DNA from: Myxococcales bacterium | GTDB lineage: Bacteria > Myxococcota_A > Polyangia > Polyangiales > Polyangiaceae | Assembly (NCBI GenBank): GCA_016794345.1 | Contig: JAEUKE010000053.1 | Location: 44,274-108,273, forward strand | Direction of reading: 5' to 3' | DNA length: 64,000 nt | In this document: in pieces, positions 55,408-63,592 of the stretch | Position numbering within the stretch: position 1 is the stretch's first letter | Layout of the letters: each line of letters starts with the position of its first letter | Notes under the pieces: generated by a model | Seen by the model: only the letters and a program-made list of their open reading frames with translations | Database searches by the model: none | What the model was told of the DNA's origin: nothing | Translations under genes and position numbers: made by a program

Positions 55408-57003
55408 ATGGATCTCAACCTCCCGCTCCTCCTGCTCGCCGGCTTCTCGTCGCTGGGGCTCGCCTTCCGTTCGGGCATCCTCAAGCCACGCTCCTGGGAC
55501 TGGTTCGCGGTCGCGTGTGTGGTGCTGGTTGCCGGGGGCGTGACGGCGCTCGTCGCGTTCGACGTCGCGGGGCTCGTGGCTTTTGCGCTCTGGGCGCTGT
55601 TCGTCCTGTGCCCCATCCTCCTCAGCCGGCTCCAGGCACGCTTGCTCATGACCCAGCGATACGACGCCGTGTACGCGGCCGGCTGGGTGCTCGCGCTCTT
55701 GCACCCGAGCAAGCCCTTCCGCGCGAACGTCGCGCGCGTCCGCGCGCTGCGCGCTGCGGCGGCGGGTGATCGGACCGCGGCCGAGCGCGCGCTCGACGCC
55801 TACGCCGCGTTCGGCGCGGCGGCCGCGGCCGAGGCCCGCCTCGAACGAGTCCGCCTCGGCGTTGATCCCGACGAGGTGCGCACCGCCGTCCTCGCCTTGG
55901 AGGATGCGCGCACCGCGCGCGGTCCGGTCGTGGCGTTCGGCATGGTTCGCGCGCTCGCCGAGATCGGCGATCTCCCTGGGGCGATCGGGCGCTACCGACT
56001 GAGCGAGCCGCTGTTCGAGCCCGAGCCCGCCGAAGCCCTCCGCACGAGCGGCTGCCTCGTCCTGTTCGCGGCCACGGGCCGCGTCGCGGACGTGGATGTG
56101 GTCCTCGGGGCGCGGCTCCGCCCTGCGTCGAGCGCCCTCAAGGACTTCTGGCGCGCCTGCGCGCTCTACGCCGCCGGAGACCCGGACGGCGAGCGCGCGC
56201 TCCGCGGCTTCGCCGGTTCGACGGACGGTCTGCTGAGGCGCGGCGCGATCATCCGTCTCGCCTCGCCTCGGTTCTCCCCCGAACAGCTCACGCCGGCCGA
56301 CATCACCTTGCTCGACAGGCTCGCGCTGCGCATCACGCAGGAGGACCGCTTCCGGTTCGGCTCGCGGCGGAGGACGGTCCCGTGGGTCTGTCACGGCCTC
56401 GCGCTGGTGACCGCGCTGGTGTTCGTGCTCGGCGAGGTGGTGTATTTCGCGGAGCGATCGCGCGGGATCTCCCGCGAGCGCGTGCTCGAGCAGATGGGCG
56501 CGCTCTCGGCGACCGCGGTGATCGAGGGAGGCGAGTACTGGCGCCTCGTGGCTCCGCTTTTCCTCCACTACGGAGCCGCCCACGCCATCTTCAACCTGCT
56601 CGGCCTGTATTTCCTGGGGCCGTTCGTCGAGCGGGCGCTCGGGCGCGAGCGCTTCCTCCTGACCTATTTCGGCTCGGGCCTGGCCGGGACGGTGCTCTAC
56701 GTGCTGCGCGCGCAGTACCTCACCGCGCCGGACGACTTCATCGCGCGCCACACGATCCTTGTCGGTGCGTCCGGCGCGATCATGGGCCTGCTCGGCGCGA
56801 CGATCGCGGTGCTCGCGCGCGGCGCGCTCGGGCGCAAGATACCCGCCGCGCGGCGCCGCCTCGCCATCGTCGGGATGATCCTCGTCCTGCAGATGGTCTT
56901 CGATCAGCTGATCGCCCAGATCAGCTCGTTCGCCCACACGGTGGGTGCGCTGGCCGGGCTGGCGCTGGGTTTCCTGCTGTCGACCGGCGACAAGAGGCGC
57001 TGA
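55408..57003 (+). CDS. Rhomboid-family intramembrane serine protease with long N-terminal region
   Basis: 531 residues from ATG 55408; the longer open frame overlaps the CBS gene and was not used. Two N-terminal hydrophobic segments (LLLLAGFSSLGLAF and VACVVLVAGGVTALVAFDVAGLVAFALWALFVLCPILL) are followed by about 250 residues of helical, Ala/Arg-rich sequence with TPR-like spacing (RALRAAAAGDRTAAERALDAY). The rhomboid core is at about 340-520: HYGAAHAIFNLLGLYFLG, catalytic Ser in GASGAIMGLLG near 454, and His in FAHTVGALAGLALG near 509. Both catalytic residues are intact. Substrate unknown. Confidence 0.88.
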   Translation: MDLNLPLLLLAGFSSLGLAFRSGILKPRSWDWFAVACVVLVAGGVTALVAFDVAGLVAFALWALFVLCPILLSRLQARLLMTQRYDAVYAAGWVLALLHPSKPFRANVARVRALRAAAAGDRTAAERALDAYAAFGAAAAAEARLERVRLGVDPDEVRTAVLALEDARTARGPVVAFGMVRALAEIGDLPGAIGRYRLSEPLFEPEPAEALRTSGCLVLFAATGRVADVDVVLGARLRPASSALKDFWRACALYAAGDPDGERALRGFAGSTDGLLRRGAIIRLASPRFSPEQLTPADITLLDRLALRITQEDRFRFGSRRRTVPWVCHGLALVTALVFVLGEVVYFAERSRGISRERVLEQMGALSATAVIEGGEYWRLVAPLFLHYGAAHAIFNLLGLYFLGPFVERALGRERFLLTYFGSGLAGTVLYVLRAQYLTAPDDFIARHTILVGASGAIMGLLGATIAVLARGALGRKIPAARRRLAIVGMILVLQMVFDQLIAQISSFAHTVGALAGLALGFLLSTGDKRR

Positions 57004-57038
57004 GCCCCCGCCCCGAAAGGCCTCGACTGGATGGCCGC

Positions 57039-57524
57039 CTACGCGCCCTGACCGAGGCCTTGTTCGAGGAGATCCGTCGGACCGGGCAGCCTCGCGAACG
57101 CGAGCGACGAGACATGGGCGATGCTGCCCTCGACCTTGGACAGATCCGAGTCGAACCAGGCCACGGTCATGGTCATCGTGGTGGATCTCCCGTAGCGCTG
57201 CGCGCGGAAGACGAACGACAGCGGCGCGCCCCATTTCGGAGGCCGGGAGATCACCCGCTCCGGCTTGCCGAATCGGTCCACGGTCTCGGCCCAGATCAGC
57301 GGCTCGGCGCTCCGAAAGCCGAGCTCGTAACCGGAGATCCAGCGCCGCCCCTGCACACGCACGCCGAGAAGGCGCGCGCGGGCGAACCGGGCGCGCTCAG
57401 GGATGCAGTCGATGTGGTCGTCGTGGTGGATGTCCGGTGAGCCGACGATGTCGGAGAGATCGGCGACCGCCAAGCTCGGTGCCTGAACGCGCTGCCACCA
57501 CTCCTCGATCTCGGTGAGGTCCAT
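57039..57524 (-). CDS. Hypothetical protein
   Basis: 161 residues, no signal peptide or membrane segment. Begins MDLTEIEEWWQRVQAPSLAV; acidic with HDDHIDC and several Arg/Trp residues; strand pattern RYGRSTTMTMTVAWFDSDLS suggests a beta-sheet core. I do not recognise a family. It is divergent from a secreted hypothetical gene with 148 bp between and converges on the rhomboid gene 35 bp away. Coding is supported by length and GC-rich third positions. Confidence 0.65.
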   Translation of the reverse strand: MDLTEIEEWWQRVQAPSLAVADLSDIVGSPDIHHDDHIDCIPERARFARARLLGVRVQGRRWISGYELGFRSAEPLIWAETVDRFGKPERVISRPPKWGAPLSFVFRAQRYGRSTTMTMTVAWFDSDLSKVEGSIAHVSSLAFARLPGPTDLLEQGLGQGA

Positions 57525-57672
57525 CGATCGAAGAGTGCGGCACGATCGGGTCGGTCTTTACCTGTCGACCGAAGAATGCGCCGCGACGGGAGGTCGAGCC
57601 CTCCTGGGGGGAGCAAGAAACCCGCGGCTGGCGCGGCCGAGCCGGTGCCCGCGTGCCGCTACGCTCGTCCTC

Positions 57673-58311
57673 ATGGCGCGCAGCATCGCGACTCCGCTCG
57701 CATTGGCCTCGGCCATCGCACTCACGGCCGGCGCCGCTCGCGCGGCGGATGACTGCATGGTGGAGGTCGACGGGATCGGCCTTGGCTTCGTGATCCCGGA
57801 TCGCGGCTGCAAGGGGACCGTGGTCACCGACGTGCAGGTGGCCGCTGCCACGACGGACTGGAGCAACTACGCCGTTCGCGGCTCGGCGGAGGCGGGCGGC
57901 ATGTGGGCTCTGCCCGAGCACGAGCCTGCCCACCTCGGGGCGACGCTCGCAGTCGGCGGCACGTCGCCCTACGATGGCGCGGAGAGCGCGGGGCCGAGCG
58001 TCGACGTGGCGCCGCTCCTTCGCGCCCGGTACTGGACGCCGCCGCTGGGCGGCGGGCCGAGCATCGTGCTCGACGCCGCGGCCGGCCCGGCCTTCCTCAT
58101 CCCCACGGGCGAGGCATTTCGTTACGGCGGCTACTTCGAGCTCGGCGCGAGCCTGCACGGCGCGCTCGGGCTCTTCTTCGGCGTGTCGCCGACCGTGTCG
58201 ATGCGGGATCAGACGCTCCAGACGAGGTACTCGATCGGCGCGAAGACGACCGCGGTGGGGGTGCTCATCGTGCTCTCCATCTACGCTTGCTCGCAGACCA
58301 ACTGCACCTGA
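57673..58311 (+). CDS. Hypothetical secreted protein
   Basis: 212 residues from ATG 57673, chosen because it starts a signal peptide (MARSIATPLALASAIALTAGAARA, cleavage near residue 24, blocks quoted up to 20 residues: TPLALASAIALTAGAARA). The mature part is Gly/Ala-rich with Tyr/Phe and alternating strands (YGGYFELGASLHGALGLFFG), possibly an outer-membrane protein. Three cysteines cluster at both ends (DDCMVEV, DRGCKG, CSQTNCT). No family recognised. It precedes the P450 gene by 37 bp on the same strand. Confidence 0.65.
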   Translation: MARSIATPLALASAIALTAGAARAADDCMVEVDGIGLGFVIPDRGCKGTVVTDVQVAAATTDWSNYAVRGSAEAGGMWALPEHEPAHLGATLAVGGTSPYDGAESAGPSVDVAPLLRARYWTPPLGGGPSIVLDAAAGPAFLIPTGEAFRYGGYFELGASLHGALGLFFGVSPTVSMRDQTLQTRYSIGAKTTAVGVLIVLSIYACSQTNCT

Positions 58312-58348
58312 GCGAGTTCCGCGCTTGTGCCGCCGGCGGCCAGGCGAG

Positions 58349-59725
58349 ATGCTCTCGCGCGTGACAAACACCGCTCCCGCAGTCGAGCCGTCGAGGCCCT
58401 TCGACGAGATCCCCGAGCCGCCTCGCGCAGGGCTCGGCGGGCACCTGACGGAGTGGCTCGGCATCGAGAACGCGAAGGACGTCCTGTCGCGCCTGCTCCG
58501 GTACGCCCAGCGCTGCGGGCCCGTTGCGCGGGTTCGGCTCGGCCCGGTGAACCTGTGCCTCGTCAGCGACGCGACGCTCGCGGCGGCGGTTCTCGAAGAC
58601 CCGCGCGCCAACTACAAGGGCGCCTCCTACATCCTCACGCGCGCCGTCCTCGACAACGTGTTGCTCCTCAACGGCAAGGAGTGGGAGCGGCACCGCGGCG
58701 AATACAAGCTCGCGCTGAAGGACGTGGACGCGGTCGGCTCCGCGCGCGCGGTGACGAGCCGCTTCGTCGGCGAGACGAAGTCCGGCGCGCTCCGGCTCGA
58801 TCAGGCCGTCTGCCAGCTGGTCGGTGACATCGCGGGTGACTTCACGGCCGGCGTCGGCCTCGGCCCCGAGCTCGAGCCACACCGCCGGCGCATCCAATAC
58901 GAGCTCGCGGGGCTCGGCATCGATCTCCAGTGCCAGCCCTGGGCCTACCTCTCGCCGTCGCGCTGGGTACGCCTGCGGCAGTCGGTCTCCGCCGCGCGCG
59001 CGTACTTCCGCGCCGCGGTGGACACGCGAATGGCACGCCCCGACGAGTCGCGAAAGGACATCCTCAATGGCTTTCTGCGCCTCGCGCGCGCGGGTCAATA
59101 CCCCGGCGATCCGGAGTCCATCCAGGAGGGGGTCGTGAACTTCTTCTTCACCGCGCACGACGTGCTCGCGTCCAGCGTGACGTGGTGCCTGTATCTGCTC
59201 GCCCGCCATCCCGAGGCCCAGGCGGAGGTGCGCGCGGCGCTCGCGACCGGCGCGCTCGATCGCGACCAGATCGACGCCTGTGAGCCGCTCGCTCGCGTGG
59301 TGCGCGAGAGCCTCCGGCTGTTTCCGGGCTACGCGCTCTTCGGCCGGACGACACGCGCGCCGATGGAGATCGGCGGCTACCGCGTCCCGCGCGGCACGTT
59401 GCTCATCGTCTCGCCGTTCGTGACGCACAGGCTCGAGCGGTATTGGACGCGAGCCGAGTCGTTTCTGCCTTCCCGCTGGGAGGGTCGCGCGACCGCGCCG
59501 GTGGTGCCAGTCGCGCGCGACAACTACCTCCCCTTCGGATCGGGCGCGCGCGGCTGCCTCGCCTCGCACCTGGCCGTCCCGATCCTGAAGACGGTCGTCG
59601 CTCACACGCTGCGAGGGCTCGAGCTCCACGTGCCGTCGGGGACCCCGATGCCCAAGATCTCCTACTGGGGCACGGCCTACGCCGAGGACGGCTTGCCGAT
59701 CGAGGTGCGCTCGCTCGCCTCGTGA
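58349..59725 (+). CDS. Cytochrome P450 with atypical I-helix
   Basis: 458 residues from ATG 58349 (the frame to 57974 overlaps the preceding gene). Motifs: ExxR in VVRESLRLFPG; the meander FLPSRW; heme-binding FGSGARGCLASHLAVP with the ligand Cys near residue 401; N-terminal FDEIPEPPRAGLGGHL. The I-helix reads FFTAHDVLASSVTW near 265 instead of the usual (A/G)Gx(D/E)T, so the conserved threonine that delivers protons to dioxygen is replaced. No ferredoxin or reductase is adjacent. The substrate cannot be read. The gene ends 10 bp before the convergent ABC transporter. Confidence 0.9.
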   Translation: MLSRVTNTAPAVEPSRPFDEIPEPPRAGLGGHLTEWLGIENAKDVLSRLLRYAQRCGPVARVRLGPVNLCLVSDATLAAAVLEDPRANYKGASYILTRAVLDNVLLLNGKEWERHRGEYKLALKDVDAVGSARAVTSRFVGETKSGALRLDQAVCQLVGDIAGDFTAGVGLGPELEPHRRRIQYELAGLGIDLQCQPWAYLSPSRWVRLRQSVSAARAYFRAAVDTRMARPDESRKDILNGFLRLARAGQYPGDPESIQEGVVNFFFTAHDVLASSVTWCLYLLARHPEAQAEVRAALATGALDRDQIDACEPLARVVRESLRLFPGYALFGRTTRAPMEIGGYRVPRGTLLIVSPFVTHRLERYWTRAESFLPSRWEGRATAPVVPVARDNYLPFGSGARGCLASHLAVPILKTVVAHTLRGLELHVPSGTPMPKISYWGTAYAEDGLPIEVRSLAS

Positions 59726-59734
59726 GCCAGTCTG

Positions 59735-61534
59735 TCAGCGGTAGCCCGACGCTTGGACGTCGAACAGCTTGGCGTAGACGCCGCCGCGCTCGATGAGCTC
59801 GGCGTGTGTCCCCGACTCGCGCAGCTCGCCGCCGTCGACGACGACGATCTGATCGGCCATACGCACCGTCGGGAAGCGGTGGGAGATGACGATCGCCGTG
59901 CGTCCCTTCGCGAGCTCGTGGAAGCGCTGGAAGACAGCCTGCTCCGCGTTGGCGTCGAGCGCCGCCGTGGGCTCGTCGAGGATGAGGACACGCGCGCCCT
60001 CGCGCGCGAACGAGCGGGCGAGCGCGATGGACTGCCACTCCCCGCCCGAGAGCTCGACGCCGGCGTCGAACCATTTGCCGAGCTGCGTCTCGAGGCCCGA
60101 CGACAGCCGCCCGACGAGGGCCTTGGCGCCGCCTCGCTCGACCGCGCGCTCGAGGTGCGGATCGTCGTCCAGGTGCTCGACGTCGCCGAAGCCGATGTTC
60201 TCGCGCACCGTGAGCTGCCACCGCGCAAAGTCCTGGAAGACGGCCGCAAACGTGCGCAGGCGCTCCTCCGCGGGGATGGAGGTGACGTCGACGCCGTCGA
60301 GGAGCACGCGACCTTCGGTCGGCACGTAGAGCCCGAGGAGCAGCTTGATGAGCGTCGTCTTGCCGGCGCCGTTGTGGCCGACGATCGCCAGGCTCCGCCC
60401 GGGCGGGACGTCGAGCGTCACGTGCCGGAGCGCCCAGCGCTCCGCGCCCGGGTAGCGGAACGACACGTCTTCCAGCGTGAGCCGCGCCGCCCCGCGCGCC
60501 GGCTCGGCCCCGCCGAAGCGCGCCTCTCCGCCGGTCCGGAGCGGTCTATCCAGGTACGCGTAGAGGTTCGACAGGTAGAGCGCGTGCTCGTGCATGCCGC
60601 CGAAGCTCCCGAGGATCGACTGCAGGCTCTCCTGGCCCTGGCGGAACGCGACCGCGTAGAGCGTCATCTCGCCCAGCGTCATCTTGCCGCGCGCGGCGGC
60701 GACGACCATCGACGCGTACGCGCCGTAATAGACCGTCGTGGCGATCACCGAGAGCGCCGTCCCCCAACGAAAGCGGCGCGCAGCGAGCTCGGCGTCCTCC
60801 GCCGTGATCCGATCGCCGAGCTTCTGGTAGCGCTCGAGGAGGAGAGGCCCTACGCCGAGCAGCTTGATCTCCTTGGCGTGGTCGTCGCTCGCGAGCACAC
60901 GCTCCATGTAGAAGAGGCGCCGCGTGTCGGGGCTGCGCCAGTTCCGCAAGCGGAACGCCGCCTGCCCGAACACGACCTCCGCGATGGTGGCCGGGAGGCT
61001 CGCCGCCGCGAGCGCGAGGCACACGAGCGGGCTGTACCCGAACAGGAGCGCCGCGTAGCCCGAGAGCGTGAGCGCGCCCTTCGTGATGTCGAAGACTTGC
61101 ATCACGACGCCGATCGGTCGGCTCGAGGCCTCGCGGCGCGCGCGCGTGAGCTGGTCGTAGAAGGCGGGGTCCTCGAAGTCCGCCAGGTCGAGGTGGAGCG
61201 CCTTCTCGAGGATCATGACGTTCACGCCATGCCCGAGGCGCGCGCCGAGCGTCTGCCGGAGGAGCTGCGTGCCGCGCGCCAGGACGACCAGCGCGGCCAC
61301 CAGCGCGAGCTCCACCGCGACGAGGCGGAGCGCCTTGTCCGGATCACGCGCGACGACCGAGTCGACGAGGAGCTTGCCGACCCAGGCGATCGACGGCGGC
61401 AACGCAGCGGCGCCGAGCGTCAGCGCGACCAGCCCGGCCATCCCGCGGGGGGAGCTCGCCATCGCGAGCCGCGCCGCCCGCGGCAGCAGCCCGACGAGCG
61501 CACGGATCTGAGACAGGCGGCCGCCGCGTTCCAT
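59735..61534 (-). CDS. ABC transporter half-transporter (permease-ATPase fusion)
   Basis: 599 residues from ATG 61534; the frame runs 31 codons further but the extra part has no similarity and the ATG fits the family. Six predicted membrane helices (for example GMAGLVALTLGAAALPPS, LALVAALVVLARGTQLL, PLVCLALAAASLPATIAEVV) then an ATPase domain with Walker A GHNGAGKTT near residue 384, signature LSGGEWQSIALARS near 494, Walker B VLILDEPTAALD, and SHRFPTV switch His. It works as a homodimer or with a partner, exporting lipids, peptides or drugs. It is divergent from the aldo-keto reductase gene by 80 bp. Confidence 0.93.
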   Translation of the reverse strand: MERGGRLSQIRALVGLLPRAARLAMASSPRGMAGLVALTLGAAALPPSIAWVGKLLVDSVVARDPDKALRLVAVELALVAALVVLARGTQLLRQTLGARLGHGVNVMILEKALHLDLADFEDPAFYDQLTRARREASSRPIGVVMQVFDITKGALTLSGYAALLFGYSPLVCLALAAASLPATIAEVVFGQAAFRLRNWRSPDTRRLFYMERVLASDDHAKEIKLLGVGPLLLERYQKLGDRITAEDAELAARRFRWGTALSVIATTVYYGAYASMVVAAARGKMTLGEMTLYAVAFRQGQESLQSILGSFGGMHEHALYLSNLYAYLDRPLRTGGEARFGGAEPARGAARLTLEDVSFRYPGAERWALRHVTLDVPPGRSLAIVGHNGAGKTTLIKLLLGLYVPTEGRVLLDGVDVTSIPAEERLRTFAAVFQDFARWQLTVRENIGFGDVEHLDDDPHLERAVERGGAKALVGRLSSGLETQLGKWFDAGVELSGGEWQSIALARSFAREGARVLILDEPTAALDANAEQAVFQRFHELAKGRTAIVISHRFPTVRMADQIVVVDGGELRESGTHAELIERGGVYAKLFDVQASGYR

Positions 61535-61614
61535 CGAAGGCCCCCACCATGATGCACCTCGTGGCGCTTCGCCACTCCCACCCGCCCCGCTCGGCCGAGT
61601 ACCCTCTCGGTCCC

Positions 61615-62583
61615 ATGGAATACGCAAGGCTCGGGCGCACCGCGCTCAAGGTCAGCCGCCTCTGTCTGGGCACGATGAACTTCGGCCCGCACACGACCGA
61701 AGCCGACAGCTTCAAGATCATGGATCGCGCCCTCGAGCTGGGCATCAACTTCTTCGACACCGCGAACGTCTACGGCTGGAAGCGCGGCGAGGGCATCACC
61801 GAGCAGATCATCGGCCGCTACCTCGCGCAGGGTGGCGGCCGCCGCGACAAGATCGTCCTCGCCACGAAGGTGTTCGGCACCATGAGCGACTGGCCGAACC
61901 ATTCGCACCTGTCGGCGCTCCACATCCGCCGCGCGTGTGAAGAGTCCCTCCGGCGTCTGCAGACCGATCACCTGGATCTCTACCAGATGCACCACGTCGA
62001 CCGCGAAGCCCCGTGGGACGAGATCTGGCAGGCGATGGAGACGCTCGTGGCGCAGGGCAAGGTCGTCTACGTCGGCTCCTCGAACTTCGCGGGCTGGCAC
62101 ATCGCGCAGGCCAACGAGGCCGCGCGCGCGCGTCACTTCCTCGGGCTCGTCTCGGAGCAGAGCCTCTACAACCTCATCGATCGCACGATCGAGCTCGAGG
62201 TCATCCCGGCTTGCCAGGCCTACGGGCTCGGCCTCATCCCGTGGAGCCCGCTCAAGGGCGGCGTGCTCGGCGGCCTCAAGAAGGCGGACGAGGGCCGTCG
62301 CACGGGGGACCTCCAGCAGCGCACGATCACCAAGCACCGCAGCAAGCTCGAGGCCTTCGACGCCTTCTGCGCCCAGCTCGGTCACGCCCCCGCCGACGTC
62401 GCCCTCGCGTGGACGCTGCACAACCCCGTCGTCACCGCGCCGATCGTCGGCCCGCGTACGATGGATCACCTCGAGGGCGCCGTGCGCGCGCTCGAGATCG
62501 AGCTCGACGAGGGCGCCCTGAAGAAGCTCGACGAGATCTTCCCGGGACCTGGTGGCCCGGCGCCGGAGGCTTATGCGTGGTAG
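61615..62583 (+). CDS. Aldo/keto reductase
   Basis: 322 residues from ATG 61615; the open frame extends 22 codons upstream without similarity. Starts MEYARLGRTALKVSRLCLGTMNFG, a block shared by AKR12/13-type enzymes (quote EYARLGRTALKVSRLCLGT). The tetrad is visible: Asp and Tyr in FFDTANVYG near 47-55, Lys in ATKVFG near 84, His in YQMHHVDRE near 127. Uses NADPH to reduce carbonyls; substrate unknown. C-terminal SPLKGGVLGGLKK fits the cofactor-binding region. Followed by the decayed SRPBCC gene on the opposite strand. Confidence 0.94.
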   Translation: MEYARLGRTALKVSRLCLGTMNFGPHTTEADSFKIMDRALELGINFFDTANVYGWKRGEGITEQIIGRYLAQGGGRRDKIVLATKVFGTMSDWPNHSHLSALHIRRACEESLRRLQTDHLDLYQMHHVDREAPWDEIWQAMETLVAQGKVVYVGSSNFAGWHIAQANEAARARHFLGLVSEQSLYNLIDRTIELEVIPACQAYGLGLIPWSPLKGGVLGGLKKADEGRRTGDLQQRTITKHRSKLEAFDAFCAQLGHAPADVALAWTLHNPVVTAPIVGPRTMDHLEGAVRALEIELDEGALKKLDEIFPGPGGPAPEAYAW

Positions 62584-62596
62584 GCGGGCGGCGCGC

Positions 62597-62849
62597 TCAT
62601 GAGCCCGGGTGAGCGGCGGCGCTCTCGAGCCGCCGCGCGACGAACGCGAGCGCGACGGGGAGCCCGACGCGAAGCCGGGCGAGCACGAGAGCGGCCAGAA
62701 AGGCCGTTCCGTGGGCTGCCCTCCCGAACGAGCGACACCCGGTCGAGCCCCGGCCAGTCGCTCATCGCCTCGTGATCGGCGAGCGCGTCGAACACCTGCG
62801 GCAGCGGCGCATGGATGATAGTCCGATGAAACGGGGAGCTTTCGAACAT
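62597..62849 (-). pseudogene. Deleted SRPBCC (START-like) gene
   Basis: From ATG 62849 the first 43 residues are a clear SRPBCC start (ESSPFHRTIIHAPLPQVFDALADHEAMSDWPG, blocks ESSPFHRTII and PQVFDALADHEAMSDWPG). After SLVREGSP the frame loses similarity, while another - frame, ending at a stop at 62597, continues with a helix typical of the family C-terminus (LAALVLARLRVGLPVALAFVARRLE, block LRVGLPVALAFVARR). The total is only 84 codons and not a multiple of three, against about 150 in the family: the middle is missing and the ends are in different frames. SRPBCC proteins bind lipids or act in polyketide cyclisation. Confidence 0.75.
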
Positions 62850-62865
62850 GGGGGGACACTCCGGT

Positions 62866-63354
62866 CTAGCGCGCGCCTTGGCTCGTCCAGCGCTTGAAGG
62901 CGCGACGGTAGGCATTCACGTCGGCATAACCGATCAAGGGCGGCACATCCTCCACGGCCACGCCGGACTTCAGCAGCGACAGCGCCATTTCTTGGCGGGT
63001 ACGGTCGAGCAGCAGCTGGAAGGTGATCCCCGCCCCTCGCAGGCGCCGCTGCAGCGTCCGGCTGCTCAGGGCGAGGCTTCGCGCGACGTCTTCCAGGCTG
63101 GGCTCACCATTGCCGAGCGCGGCTCCGATCGTATCGCGTACACGGGCGAGCAGCAGCGTCTCGTCCGACTCGCTCTGCTGCTGGCGGCGGCTTTCGAGGA
63201 TCGCCGAGACCCGCGCGCGGTACATCGCGGACAGGCTTCGGTCGCCGCTCAGGAGAGCCTCTTGGAGCGTCCCGGATGCGAACGCGATGGCGTGCTCGTC
63301 CGCGCCGAAGTGGACGGGCACCCCCAGCTGCGCTTCATGCCGTCGTCGCCGCAA
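62866..63354 (-). pseudogene. 5'-truncated AraC family regulator
   Basis: 162 codons remain of an AraC regulator of the GadX/arabinose-binding-like type, normally about 330 residues. The DNA-binding domain is complete (LEDVARSLALSSRTLQRRLRG, GVAVEDVPPLIGYADVNAYRRAFKRW), as is the last part of the ligand domain (GVPVHFGADEHAIAFASG). The first 170 residues are missing; the frame opens only at a TTG whose upstream neighbour is a lipoprotein signal sequence in another frame. It faces the SRPBCC remnant in the same direction 16 bp away and may be expressed weakly, but not as a native protein. Confidence 0.75.
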
Positions 63355-63407
63355 CCCACAGCAAGCAAGAGCGCGACCGTTCCTGAGAAAAAGCTCGTTC
63401 GAATCAT
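63249..63407 (-). pseudogene. Lipoprotein signal-peptide fragment joined to the AraC remnant
   Basis: From ATG 63407, with GGAG five to six bases upstream (63412-63415 region), a 23-residue lipoprotein start MIRTSFFSGTVALLLAVGC runs for about 19 residues with lipobox AVGC, then GDDG, after which the frame passes into the AraC sequence in the wrong frame and stops at 63249. Signal and lipobox are convincing, the rest is not; the join lies close to 63335-63345. This looks like a deletion breakpoint that removed the rest of a lipoprotein gene and the start of araC. Confidence 0.6.
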
Positions 63408-63592
63408 CGGATCTCCATGCGCACGAAGCGGTGTCGGTTCACGCTTCGTCTACCCACCGGCCGCACACGTGTCCCGGCCGTGCGCGCCAAAGCGACCGGC
63501 GAAGGCGCCAATCGACTCGGGTCGTGCGCCACGGCGAGCCGCCCTCGAAACGCGCGGCATAGGCGAGCTCAGCGGGGTTATAAGGGTCACCC

